From positions 248,001 through 312,000 of the forward strand of contig NZ_JABUHN010000001.1 of the NCBI RefSeq assembly GCF_013328815.1: DNA of 64,000 bases, in the 5' to 3' direction. Positions 1-8,155 of the stretch are shown piece after piece; the stretch's first letter is position 1; each line of letters opens with the position of its first letter. The stretch comes from Tabrizicola fusiformis. Its GTDB lineage: Bacteria > Pseudomonadota > Alphaproteobacteria > Rhodobacterales > Rhodobacteraceae. A program made the translations under genes and the position numbers. The notes beneath the pieces are model-generated. The model was not told where the DNA came from, made no database searches, and worked only from the letters and a program-made list of their open reading frames with translations.

Positions 1-1131
1 ACCGACTTCCTCAGCCGTGCCAAGGCGCGCGGGTTCGAGGTGCCGGAACTGGCGCTGCGCCGTTCGCTCGACAACTTGCGCAATCAGGTCAACTATCAGC
101 CCGATTTCGATAAGGGCGGCGAGGCGCTGGCCTATGCGCTGATGGTGCTGGCGCGTGAAGGCGCGGCGGCGGTGGGCGACCTGCGCTATTACGTCGATGT
201 CAAGGGCGATGCCTTTGCCACCCCGGCGGCGATGGCGCAACTGGGCGCGGCCTTGGCCAGCTATGGCGACCAGCCCCGCGCGGATGCGATGTTCCGCCGT
301 GCCGCTGTGGCGCTGGATGCGCTGAAAGGCCCGGAGACCGAGCAGATCTTCCGCGCCGATTATGGCACCACCTACCGCGATGCAGCGGCGGTGCTGGCAC
401 TGGCGGCGGAAACCGGCAGTCAGGCCGTGGACCGCGAGGCGCTGACCACCCGCATCACTCAGGACCGCAGCCTTTCGACGCAAGAGGCAACCTGGGCCCT
501 GCTGGCGGCCAATGCGCTGATCGACCGCAAAGGGGCCGAGGGCATCACCATCGACGGTGCCCCTGCGGGTGGGCCGCTGGTCAAGGTGCTGGACGCGGGG
601 GCGACGCAGCCGGTGGCGGTGAAGAACGGCAGCGACGCCGACACGACGCTGACCATCACCACCTATGGCGTGCCGTCGGAACCCGAACCCGCAGGCGGCA
701 CCGGCTATGCCATCACCCGCAGCTATTACACGCTGGCCGGTGAGGCGGCGACGCTGGACGGGCTCAAGGTGGGTGACCGGCTGGTCGTGGTGCTGGAGGT
801 GACGCCCTTTGGTCGCGGTGAAGCGCGGCTGATGGTGAACGATCCGCTTCCGGCGGGGCTGGAGATCGACAATCCTAACCTGATCACCGGCGGCTCGACG
901 CAGGCGCTTGACTGGCTGAACCTGCAATCCGAAGTGGCGCACAGCGAATTCCGGCAGGACCGTTTCCTGACCGCGATTGACCGCTACGACAATCAGCCCT
1001 TCCGGCTGGCCTATATCGTGCGCGCCATCTCGCCCGGCAGTTTCCACCACCCGGCGGCCTCGGTCGAAGACATGTATCGCCCCGACCTGACGGGCCGCAG
1101 CGAGACCGGCCGTCTGGTGATCGCCGAGTAA
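1..1131 (+). CDS. Alpha-2-macroglobulin family protein, C-terminal part (5' end outside window)
   Basis: The frame is open from base 1, so only the last 376 residues are visible. Bacterial alpha-2-macroglobulins are periplasmic, usually lipid-anchored protease traps. The visible part begins in the helical thioester-type domain; the segment STQEATWALLAANAL near residue 157 is typical of its toroid helices. It continues into the terminal beta domain, with DPLPAGLEIDNP and the closing FRLAYIVRAISPGSF near the end. The stop codon is followed after one base by a penicillin-binding protein 1C gene. The pairing of these two genes is very common and suggests joint defence and repair of the envelope. 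The thioester motif, if present, lies upstream of the window. Confidence 0.9.
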   Translation, partial: TDFLSRAKARGFEVPELALRRSLDNLRNQVNYQPDFDKGGEALAYALMVLAREGAAAVGDLRYYVDVKGDAFATPAAMAQLGAALASYGDQPRADAMFRRAAVALDALKGPETEQIFRADYGTTYRDAAAVLALAAETGSQAVDREALTTRITQDRSLSTQEATWALLAANALIDRKGAEGITIDGAPAGGPLVKVLDAGATQPVAVKNGSDADTTLTITTYGVPSEPEPAGGTGYAITRSYYTLAGEAATLDGLKVGDRLVVVLEVTPFGRGEARLMVNDPLPAGLEIDNPNLITGGSTQALDWLNLQSEVAHSEFRQDRFLTAIDRYDNQPFRLAYIVRAISPGSFHHPAASVEDMYRPDLTGRSETGRLVIAE

Positions 1132-1132
1132 G

Positions 1133-3169
1133 ATGCGCGCGGCTTGGGTCTTTGCGCTGGCGGCGGGCCTCTGGCTTGCCGCCTACGGGCGCGACCGCTT
1201 TGACTTATGGGTCGATGCAACGGTGCTGCCGCCGCTGGTCGTCTCCACCTCGGTTGAGGTGGTGGACCGGGGCGGGGCGCTGCTGCGCGCCTATACCGTG
1301 GCCGATGGCCGCTGGCGGTTGGCGGTGGACCCGGGGCAGGTGGACCCGGCCTTTCTGGCCGCGCTGGTCGCCTATGAGGACAAGCGGTTCTACGATCACC
1401 CCGGCGTGGACCCGCGCGCGGTGCTGCGCGCGGCCGCGCAGGCGCTGCGCTATGGCCGGGTGGTGTCGGGCGGATCGACCCTGACGATGCAGGTCGCGCG
1501 ACTGCTGGAGGAATCGGGCACCGGCAGGGTGGAGGGCAAGCTGCGGCAGATGCGCGTGGCGCTGGCACTGGAACGGCGGCTGACCAAGGCGCAGATTCTG
1601 GCGCTTTATCTGCACCTTGCCCCCTATGGTGGCAATCTTGAGGGCATCCGTGCCGCCACCCTGTCATGGTTCGGCAAGGAACCGCGCCGCCTGACGCCCG
1701 CCGAGATTGCGCTGCTGGTCGCCATCCCGCAGGCGCCTGAAAGCCGCCGCCCCGACCGCAATATCACCCGCGCCAGCGATGCCCGCGACCGCGTGCTGGA
1801 CCGGATGCAGGGGGCGGTCCTGATCAACGCCGATCAAGCCCGCGCCGCCCGCACCGAACCCGTGCCCGCCACCCGCCGTCCCTTTCCGGCGCTGGCGCCG
1901 CATCTGGCCGACCGCGCCCGTGCCGAAGACCCGACGGCACAGCGCCACGCCCTGACGCTGGACAAAAGCCTGCAAACCGCGCTGGAAAAGCTCGCAGCCG
2001 AGGTGGTGGCCGGGCAGGGCGATCGGGTGCAGGTCGCGCTGGTGGTGGCCGATCACCAAAGCGGCGAAATTCTTGCCTCGGTCGGTTCGGCGGCGTTCCG
2101 CGCCGATGCCCGTGCCGGCTTTGTCGATATGACACAGGCGCTGCGCAGCCCCGGCTCCACCCTGAAACCGCTGGTCTATGGGTTGGCCTTTGATGAGGGG
2201 CTGGCCCATCCCGAAACCCTGATCGAAGACCGCCCGACCGATTTCAACGGCTACCGCCCGCAGAATTTCGACCGGCAGTATCGCGGCACCATCCGCCTGC
2301 GCGAGGCGCTGCAACAGTCGCTGAACATCCCCGTGGTCGCCCTGACCGAGGCGCTGGGCCCGGCGCGACTGCTGACCGCGCTGGACAGGGCCGGGGTGAA
2401 ATACCGCCTGCCGCCGGGCCAGCCCGGGCTGGCCATCGCGCTGGGTGGCATCGGGGTGACCCTGCAAGACATGGTGCAGCTTTACGCCGCCATCGCGCGC
2501 GGCGGGGTGGCCCTGCCGCTGCGCTGGCGGTTGGGCGACAGTGAGGAGGGCCAGCGCCTGATGGCCACGACAAGCGCGTGGTTCGTTGGCGATATCCTTG
2601 CCGGCCTTGCCCCGCCGCCGGGCGCGCCTGCCAACAGGCTGGCCTACAAGACCGGCACTTCCTATGGCCACCGCGATGCCTGGGCCATCGGCTTTGACGG
2701 GCGGCATGTGGTGGGGGTCTGGATGGGGCGGCCCGATGGCACGCCGGTTCCGGGCGCCTTTGGCGCCGACCTTGCCGCGCCGGTGCTGTTTCAGGCTTTC
2801 GCCCGGCTTAAACCCAAACTGGCGCCTCAACCGCCCGCGCCCCCCGCGACGCTGCTGGTGTCCAACGCGCAACTGCCGCAGCCCTTGCAGCATTTCCGCG
2901 ACCGTCACGCCGCCTTCAAACCCACCCCCGATGCCCCCGCCGTCAGCTTCCCCCCCGATGGCGCCGAGGTGGAGCTGCTGCCCGAGGGGCTGCTGGCCCG
3001 GGTCGCGGGCGGCACGCCGCCCTATACCTGGATGGCGAATGGCGTGCCGGTTGCGCTGGCCCTGACCGGGCGCGAGGTCATGCTGGCGGGCCTTGGCACC
3101 GGCTTTGTCACCCTTTCGGTGATCGACGCCGAGGGGCGGTCAGCGCGCGCCACGGTGCGGCTGCGCTGA
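1133..3169 (+). CDS. pbpC: Penicillin-binding protein 1C (bifunctional glycosyltransferase/transpeptidase)
   Basis: 678 residues. It starts with a short N-terminal membrane anchor (residues 2-19). A GT51 glycosyltransferase domain follows: EDKRFYDHPGVD at 82-93 carries the catalytic Glu82, and GGSTLTMQVARLL follows. The transpeptidase domain has the nucleophile motif STLK at 342-345 and KTGTS at 506-510. The last 90 residues form the C-terminal domain typical of PBP1C, with FPPDGAEVELLP. The enzyme polymerises glycan strands and cross-links peptides on the periplasmic side. The ATG is one base after the alpha-2-macroglobulin stop, so the two are probably co-translated. A strong hairpin follows the stop. 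Confidence 0.95.
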   Translation: MRAAWVFALAAGLWLAAYGRDRFDLWVDATVLPPLVVSTSVEVVDRGGALLRAYTVADGRWRLAVDPGQVDPAFLAALVAYEDKRFYDHPGVDPRAVLRAAAQALRYGRVVSGGSTLTMQVARLLEESGTGRVEGKLRQMRVALALERRLTKAQILALYLHLAPYGGNLEGIRAATLSWFGKEPRRLTPAEIALLVAIPQAPESRRPDRNITRASDARDRVLDRMQGAVLINADQARAARTEPVPATRRPFPALAPHLADRARAEDPTAQRHALTLDKSLQTALEKLAAEVVAGQGDRVQVALVVADHQSGEILASVGSAAFRADARAGFVDMTQALRSPGSTLKPLVYGLAFDEGLAHPETLIEDRPTDFNGYRPQNFDRQYRGTIRLREALQQSLNIPVVALTEALGPARLLTALDRAGVKYRLPPGQPGLAIALGGIGVTLQDMVQLYAAIARGGVALPLRWRLGDSEEGQRLMATTSAWFVGDILAGLAPPPGAPANRLAYKTGTSYGHRDAWAIGFDGRHVVGVWMGRPDGTPVPGAFGADLAAPVLFQAFARLKPKLAPQPPAPPATLLVSNAQLPQPLQHFRDRHAAFKPTPDAPAVSFPPDGAEVELLPEGLLARVAGGTPPYTWMANGVPVALALTGREVMLAGLGTGFVTLSVIDAEGRSARATVRLR

Positions 3170-3170
3170 C

Positions 3171-3197
3171 CGAAGATTTTTCGACGAAAAATCTTCG
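3171..3197. terminator. Bidirectional terminator between convergent pbpC and thiolase genes
   Basis: A perfect 12-bp inverted repeat, CGAAGATTTTTC and its complement, with a 3-base loop fills the 30 bases between two convergent stop codons. The AT-rich inner half supplies a U-run in either direction. Confidence 0.8.
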
Positions 3198-3199
3198 CC

Positions 3200-4369
3200 T
3201 CAGATCCGCTCGATCGCCAGCGCAATCCCCTGACCGCCGCCGATGCACATGGTGATCAGTGCGGTCTTGCCGCCGGTCCGCTCCAACTCGTGCAGCGCCT
3301 TGACCGTCACGATGGCGCCCGTCGCCCCCACCGGATGGCCCAGCGCCACCGCGCCGCCATTGGGGTTCACCCGTGCCGGATCAAGCTCCAGCGCCCGGGT
3401 CACCGCAATGGCCTGCGCCGCGAACGCCTCATTCGATTCCACCACGTCAAAGGACGACGGTTTGACCCCCAGCTTGGCGCAGAGCGCCTGCACCGCCGGG
3501 ATCGGACCGATGCCCATGATCGTGGGGTCCACCCCCGCGACAGCATAGCCCATGATCCGCGCCCGGGGCTTCAGCCCCTTGGCCGCATCGGCCCGCGCCA
3601 GCACCAGCGCCCCCGCCCCGTCATTCAGCCCCGAGGCATTGCCCGCCGTCACCGTGCCGTCTTTCTGGAAGGCCGGGCGCAGGCCCGCCAGAGCCTCAAT
3701 CGTGGTGGCTTTCGGATGTTCGTCCTGCGCAAAGCTGACCGGACCCTTGCGGCTGGCCAGTTCGACCGGAACGATCTGCTCCGCAAAGCGCCCCTCGGCA
3801 ATCGCGCGGGCGGCGCGGCTCTGGCTTTCCAGCGCGAAAGCGTCCTGATCTTCGCGGCTGATGCCGTCGCGCTTGGCCACATTCTCGGCCGTCACGCCCA
3901 TATGGCCGGTGCCGAAGGGGCAGGTCAGGGCGCCGGTCATCATGTCCAGCGCCTTGGTGTCGCCCATCTTCTGACCCCAGCGCGCAGCGGTCAGCGCATA
4001 GGGCGAGCGGCTCATGCATTCCGCCCCGCCCGCCAGCGCGAAATCGGCATCGCCCAGCATCAGCGCCTGCGCCGCCGAAACGATGGCCTGCGCGCCCGAA
4101 CCGCAGAGGCGGTTGACGTTCATCGCGGGCGCTGTTTCGGGCACACCGGCCTGCATCGCGGCAACACGGCTCAGATACATGTCACGCGGTTCGGTGTTGA
4201 TGACATGGCCGAAAACCACGGTGCCGATCTGCGCCGCCGCGACACCCGACCGCTCAATCGCGGCGCGGGCGGCATGGGTGGCAATTTCGATCGGCGGCAG
4301 CGCGGCCAGCGATCCGCCAAAGGTGCCGATGGCAGTGCGGGCAGCAGAGAGAATGACGATATCGGTCAT
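3200..4369 (-). CDS. Thiolase (acetyl-CoA C-acetyltransferase family)
   Basis: 389 residues beginning MTDIVILSAARTAIG, a standard thiolase N-terminus; the frame is open further upstream but homology starts here. The catalytic triad of thiolases is visible: Cys89 in NRLCGSGAQ, His345 in GHPVGATG and Cys375 in MCIGGGQG. Thiolases of this type interconvert two acetyl-CoA with acetoacetyl-CoA. The start codon overlaps the stop of maiA by four bases (ATGA), so it is translated with the tyrosine-pathway genes. Homogentisate breakdown ends in acetoacetate and fumarate, so a thiolase here fits cleavage of the resulting acetoacetyl-CoA. Other short-chain 3-ketoacyl-CoA substrates remain possible. Confidence 0.9.
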   Translation of the reverse strand: MTDIVILSAARTAIGTFGGSLAALPPIEIATHAARAAIERSGVAAAQIGTVVFGHVINTEPRDMYLSRVAAMQAGVPETAPAMNVNRLCGSGAQAIVSAAQALMLGDADFALAGGAECMSRSPYALTAARWGQKMGDTKALDMMTGALTCPFGTGHMGVTAENVAKRDGISREDQDAFALESQSRAARAIAEGRFAEQIVPVELASRKGPVSFAQDEHPKATTIEALAGLRPAFQKDGTVTAGNASGLNDGAGALVLARADAAKGLKPRARIMGYAVAGVDPTIMGIGPIPAVQALCAKLGVKPSSFDVVESNEAFAAQAIAVTRALELDPARVNPNGGAVALGHPVGATGAIVTVKALHELERTGGKTALITMCIGGGQGIALAIERI

Positions 4370-4992
4370 GGTTTCACCTTGTCGGGATGGGCCGCCGCAA
4401 GGGCGGGGATGTCCCGCAGTTCTGTCACAATCCGCGCGATCCGGGGATGAGACGTAACGTCCAGTCCGACCCTTTCTGCGTTGTAGATTTGCGGCACAAG
4501 GCAAAGGTCGGCCAGTGTCACCGCATCGCCATGGCAAAAGCGCCCGGTGGCCGGGCTGTCCAGCATCACCTCAAGCGCCGCCAGCCCCTGAGTGATGTAA
4601 TGGCGCTGCCAATCCTCGGCGGTATAGGTGCCGCCCGTCAGGCGCTGCACATGGGCGCGCACCGACAGATTGCAGATCGGCGCAATCTCCATCGCCACGG
4701 CATGGGCCAGCGCCCGCACCCGGGCACGGCCCGCCGCGTCGGGCGGCAGGAAACTGCCGCGGCCGCTGTCATGCAGGTATTCGATGATGGCCAGAGATTG
4801 GGTCAGAACCAGCCCGTCAAGCTCAAGCGTCGGCACCAGTCCTTGCGGATTGCGCGCCAGATTGTCGGCGGCCTTTTGTGCGCCCGACAACAGGTCAACC
4901 GCCGCGCGTTCATAGGCAAGCCCGCACAGGTTCAGCGCCATCCGCACCCGATAGGCCGAAGAGGAACGCCAGTAATCATGTAAAAGGATCAT
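4366..4992 (-). CDS. maiA: Maleylacetoacetate isomerase (zeta-class GST)
   Basis: 208 residues. It converts 4-maleylacetoacetate, made by homogentisate dioxygenase, to fumarylacetoacetate using glutathione. The N-terminal thioredoxin-like domain opens with HDYWRSSSAYRVRMAL; the serine cluster at 10-12 is the glutathione-activating SSxxxRVR motif of zeta GSTs. The helical C-terminal domain follows from about residue 85. The gene overlaps the MarR-family gene before it and the thiolase after it by four bases each. The dioxygenase (hmgA) and hydrolase (fahA) of the same pathway lie 2 kb away on the other strand. Confidence 0.92.
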   Translation of the reverse strand: MILLHDYWRSSSAYRVRMALNLCGLAYERAAVDLLSGAQKAADNLARNPQGLVPTLELDGLVLTQSLAIIEYLHDSGRGSFLPPDAAGRARVRALAHAVAMEIAPICNLSVRAHVQRLTGGTYTAEDWQRHYITQGLAALEVMLDSPATGRFCHGDAVTLADLCLVPQIYNAERVGLDVTSHPRIARIVTELRDIPALAAAHPDKVKP

Positions 4993-5411
4993 GGTTCTTC
5001 CAGTAACAACAACAGCGCCGCGCGGAAGGCGGCAGCATCCACCCCCAGCCGGGCCAGAACCTCGGCCTGATAGGCATCGGCGATCGGCACGATCCGGTCG
5101 ATCAGCGTGCGGCCCTTGGCCGTCAGTCGCATATCCAGCAGGCGGCGGTCCTCGGCATGGGCGCGCTTTTCGATCAGGCCCTGCGCCTCAAGCCGGGCCG
5201 CCGCCCGGCTGACCTTGGATTTGTCCATATCCACCCGGGCATGAATCTCGCGGATGGAAACCGAATCCGACTGCGCCAGATGGGCCAGCACCCGCCATTC
5301 CGGTATCGAAAGGCCGAATTCGGCCTTGTAGCGCTCGGCAAAGCCGCGCGACACGCGCGAGGCGGCGACGGCCAGTTGATAGGGCAGGAAGGCCGCCAGA
5401 TCGAAACCCAT
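4989..5411 (-). CDS. MarR-family transcriptional regulator, probable regulator of homogentisate genes
   Basis: 140 residues from MGFDLAAFLPYQ. This start has a GGGGGA ribosome site nine bases upstream; the frame is open further upstream but that part has no family resemblance. The winged-helix region includes LSIPEWRVLAHLAQ, SIREIHARVDMDKSKVSRAAARLEAQGLI and the wing AEDRRLLDMRLTAKG. MarR proteins are dimeric repressors that usually respond to aromatic compounds. It leads the operon MarR / maiA / thiolase and is divergent from an MFS gene. A perfect 20-base palindrome in the hmgA promoter is a good candidate binding site. That this protein binds there is inferred. Confidence 0.88.
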   Translation of the reverse strand: MGFDLAAFLPYQLAVAASRVSRGFAERYKAEFGLSIPEWRVLAHLAQSDSVSIREIHARVDMDKSKVSRAAARLEAQGLIEKRAHAEDRRLLDMRLTAKGRTLIDRIVPIADAYQAEVLARLGVDAAAFRAALLLLLEEP

Positions 5412-5446
5412 GATGTCCCCCGCAAAAGTCTTGTCGCCAAAGGTGC

Positions 5447-5469
5447 CTTGCGCCGGGCCGGCGCGCAAG
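5447..5469. promoter_or_regulatory. Dyad in the MarR/MFS divergent intergenic region
   Basis: CTTGCGC and its complement GCGCAAG are separated by nine GC-rich bases between the MarR start (5411) and the MFS start (5534). It differs from the hmgA palindrome (TTGCA...TGCAA core) but shares TTGC/GCAA ends. It could be a weaker autoregulatory operator. Confidence 0.35.
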
Positions 5470-5533
5470 CCATCTGGTTGACCTTTCCGGGGCGCGCGGA
5501 AATGGTGGCGCCAGTGCGTACAGAGGACGGAAC

Positions 5534-6634
5534 ATGCAAGGCACAGTGGCAGCGCGGCGGGCGCTGATGGCGTCGGGATTGGCAAGCTTTGTGCTGCTGG
5601 GGCTGGCGCAGGCAATTTTCGGCCCCGCCTTGCCGGTCTATCAGCAACATTTCGGCCTTGATACCGCGCAGGCCGGCTGGCTGATCTCGTCCTTCTGGGT
5701 TGGCTGTTTCTCGGGCGTGGTGGGCATGTTCCTTGCCGCCGGCAAGGCGGGCCCGCGCCCGGGGCTGGCGGCTTCGGTCATCGGGGCGGCGGTTATGGGG
5801 CTGGCGCCGTGGTGGCCGCTGGTCCTTCTGGGCGGGCTGGTGTTCGGGGCTGGCTATGGCAGCCTTGCAGCGGTGTTCAACCCGCGCATCCTGTCGGCCT
5901 ATGGCAGCCGCGGCGGCGCGATGATGAGCCTTCTGAACGCCATCTTTTCCTTTGGGGCCATCGCTGCGCCGCTGGTCTTCCTTGCGCTGGGGTCCGAGCC
6001 GCGACCGACCTTTCTGGTCTTCGCCGCCTTTGGCGCGGTGATCTGGCTGGCCTCGGGATCGGTCAGCCGCGACGCCGTGGGGGCTGCGACCGAACGGACC
6101 GGCTACCGCCTGCACTGGCCGATGCTGATCTTTGGCGTGGTGGCCATCGGGATGGAGGCGGCGCTGGTCTCGTTGGGGCCAACGGCGCTGATCCGCGCCG
6201 GGGTGGCGGCGGGAGAGGCATCGCAACTGCTGTCGATCTTCTACGTCTCGTATCTGGTGGCGCGGCTGGTGCTGGTTTTCGTGGCCGACCGCATTCCGGC
6301 GTTTTCGGTCTATGTCGCCTCGATGGCTTTCACCGTGATCTGCGCCCTGGGGGCGCTGTTCATCAGCCCGGCGTGGTTCTTTCCGCCCATGGGCATTTCG
6401 GCCAGTCTGTTTTTCCACGGGTTTTTCGTGACCGCCACCCGCAAGATGGGCAGCGATGCACGGGTGCCGCCGGTGATCATCGGTTCGGGCCTGATCGGGG
6501 CCATCATTCTGCCGCTGCTTTGCGCGCAACTGATCGGGCTGATGGGGGATCGCGGCTTTTTCTGGCTGATCCTGTTCTGGGCCTCTGCCGTGACACTGGC
6601 TTCTGCCGCCGCCCTTCCGCGAATGAACCGCTAA
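5534..6634 (+). CDS. MFS transporter
   Basis: 366 residues, nearly all in hydrophobic helices; about eleven to twelve membrane segments can be placed. The first helix is followed by the 12-residue stretch IFGPALPVYQQH and by GWLISSFWVGCFSGVVGMFLA. A GAGYGSLAAVFNPRI segment in the fourth helix region resembles sugar- or organic-acid-type MFS carriers. The start has a GAGGA ribosome site eight bases upstream. It is divergent from the MarR gene and lies just before hmgA, so uptake or export of an aromatic acid is plausible. The substrate cannot be read from the sequence. Confidence 0.85.
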   Translation: MQGTVAARRALMASGLASFVLLGLAQAIFGPALPVYQQHFGLDTAQAGWLISSFWVGCFSGVVGMFLAAGKAGPRPGLAASVIGAAVMGLAPWWPLVLLGGLVFGAGYGSLAAVFNPRILSAYGSRGGAMMSLLNAIFSFGAIAAPLVFLALGSEPRPTFLVFAAFGAVIWLASGSVSRDAVGAATERTGYRLHWPMLIFGVVAIGMEAALVSLGPTALIRAGVAAGEASQLLSIFYVSYLVARLVLVFVADRIPAFSVYVASMAFTVICALGALFISPAWFFPPMGISASLFFHGFFVTATRKMGSDARVPPVIIGSGLIGAIILPLLCAQLIGLMGDRGFFWLILFWASAVTLASAAALPRMNR

Positions 6635-6667
6635 AAAGGCGCTCTGTTGCCCCGGAGCAGACTTCTG

Positions 6668-6695
6668 TTGACATCGTTGCAAGTGCAACGATAAT
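6668..6695 (+). promoter_or_regulatory. hmgA promoter with embedded perfect palindromic operator
   Basis: A consensus -35 box TTGACA (6668-6673) and a -10 box GATAAT (6690-6695) are 16 bases apart. The space between them is filled by ATCGTTGCAAGTGCAACGAT (6673-6692), a perfect 9-bp inverted repeat with a 2-base centre. A repressor bound here would block RNA polymerase directly. The size and symmetry suit a MarR dimer, and a MarR gene lies 1.3 kb away. Confidence 0.8.
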
Positions 6696-6739
6696 TGCCG
6701 CCAGAGAGACTCATCAAATCCATCGCCTCCGGGGGGAGC

Positions 6740-8101
6740 ATGAATTTCCAGTCCAGCATCAGCGGTCTGACCCGCGCTACCGACACCACGGGCACCCATC
6801 CCGGCTATATGCCCGGTTTCGGCAACGACTTTGAAACCGAGGCGCTGCCGGGGGCGCTGCCGCAGGGCATGAACAGCCCGCAGAAATGCAACTATGGTCT
6901 GTATGGCGAGCAGCTTTCCGGCACCGCCTTCACCGCGCCGAGCCATCAGAACGAACGGACCTGGTGCTATCGCATCCGGCCTTCGGTCAAGCATACCGGG
7001 CGCTTTACCAAGATCGACCTGCCCTATTGGAAATCGGCGCCGCATATCGACCCGGACGTGATTTCTCTGGGCCAATACCGCTGGGATCCGGTGCCGCATT
7101 CGGGCGAAAGCCTGACCTGGCTGACCGGAATGCGCACAATGACGACGGCGGGCGATGTGAACACCCAGGTCGGCATGGCCAGCCACATCTACCTTGTCAC
7201 CGAAAGCATGGTGGACAGCTATTTCTTCAGCGCCGACAGCGAGTTGCTGGTGGTGCCGCAGGAAGGCCGCCTGCGCTTCTGCACGGAACTGGGGATCATC
7301 GACCTTGAGCCGCAAGAGATCGCCGTGCTGCCGCGCGGCCTTGTCTACCGGGTCGAGGTGGTCGAGGGGCCCTGCCGCGGCTTTGTCTGCGAAAACTACG
7401 GTCAGAAGTTTCAGCTTCCGGGCCGTGGCCCCATCGGCGCCAATTGCATGGCCAACCGGCGCGATTTCAAGACGCCGGTTGCCGCCTTTGAAGACCGCGA
7501 GGTGCCTTCGACCGTCACGGTGAAATGGTGCGGTCAGTTCCACGAGACGAAGATCGGCCACAGCCCGCTGGATGTGGTGGCCTGGCATGGCAATTATTGT
7601 CCGGTGAAATACGACCTGCGCACCTATTGCCCGGTCGGCGCGATCCTGTTCGATCACCCCGATCCGTCGATCTTTACCGTTCTCACCGCGCCTTCGGGGG
7701 TCGAGGGGACGGCGAATATCGACTTCGTTCTGTTCCGCGAACGCTGGATGGTGGCCGAAGATACCTTCCGTCCGCCATGGTATCATAAGAACATCATGTC
7801 CGAGCTGATGGGCAATATCTATGGCGTCTATGATGCCAAACCCAAAGGGTTTGTGCCCGGCGGGATGAGCCTTCACAACATGATGCTGCCGCACGGGCCG
7901 GACAAACAGGCGTTCGAAGGGGCATCGAACGCCGAACTGCGCGCCGAAAAGCTGGACGAGACCATGAGCTTCATGTTCGAAACCCGCTTCCCGCAGCACC
8001 TGACCGCCTTTGCCGCCCGTGAAGCGCCGTTGCAGGATGATTACATCGATTGCTGGACCAGCCTTGGCAAGAAATTCGACGGCACGCCGGGCAAGAAATA
8101 G
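6740..8101 (+). CDS. hmgA: Homogentisate 1,2-dioxygenase
   Basis: 453 residues from MNFQSSISG; this ATG has a GGGGGGAG ribosome site, and an ATG 45 bases upstream lacks one. The enzyme opens the ring of homogentisate to 4-maleylacetoacetate with O2 and Fe(II). The three iron ligands can be placed at His349, Glu355 and His385 in WYHKNIMSE and MMLPHGPD. Their spacing of 6 and 30 residues equals that of the human enzyme (His335, Glu341, His371). The N-terminal [20 protein letters not shown] is a family signature. It is the first gene of a five-gene operon hmgA / fahA / MBL / hydroxylase / DUF2783 behind an operator-bearing promoter. Confidence 0.97.
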   Translation: MNFQSSISGLTRATDTTGTHPGYMPGFGNDFETEALPGALPQGMNSPQKCNYGLYGEQLSGTAFTAPSHQNERTWCYRIRPSVKHTGRFTKIDLPYWKSAPHIDPDVISLGQYRWDPVPHSGESLTWLTGMRTMTTAGDVNTQVGMASHIYLVTESMVDSYFFSADSELLVVPQEGRLRFCTELGIIDLEPQEIAVLPRGLVYRVEVVEGPCRGFVCENYGQKFQLPGRGPIGANCMANRRDFKTPVAAFEDREVPSTVTVKWCGQFHETKIGHSPLDVVAWHGNYCPVKYDLRTYCPVGAILFDHPDPSIFTVLTAPSGVEGTANIDFVLFRERWMVAEDTFRPPWYHKNIMSELMGNIYGVYDAKPKGFVPGGMSLHNMMLPHGPDKQAFEGASNAELRAEKLDETMSFMFETRFPQHLTAFAAREAPLQDDYIDCWTSLGKKFDGTPGKK

Positions 8102-8117
8102 GCATGATGGATTTGGC

Positions 8118-8140
8118 GGGCATGAGGGTTTCTCATGCCC
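8118..8140 (+). promoter_or_regulatory. Intercistronic stem-loop between hmgA and fahA
   Basis: GGGCATGAG and CTCATGCCC form a perfect 9-bp stem with a 5-base loop in the 54-base gap, just before the AGGAGG ribosome site of fahA. There is no U-run, so it is not a classical terminator. It may stabilise the hmgA message or tune fahA translation. Confidence 0.5.
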
Positions 8141-8155
8141 CGATCAGGAGGAACG

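Noticed and set aside
1011-1667. Long minus-strand open frames opposite pbpC and other genes
   Set aside because: They are Arg/Pro/Ala-rich shadow frames caused by the high GC content, have no family motifs, and overlap genes with clear domains.
5174-7999. A 941-codon minus-strand open frame over the MFS and hmgA genes
   Set aside because: Its translation is His/Arg/Gln-rich with no domain, and the opposite strand carries two certain genes with conserved active sites.
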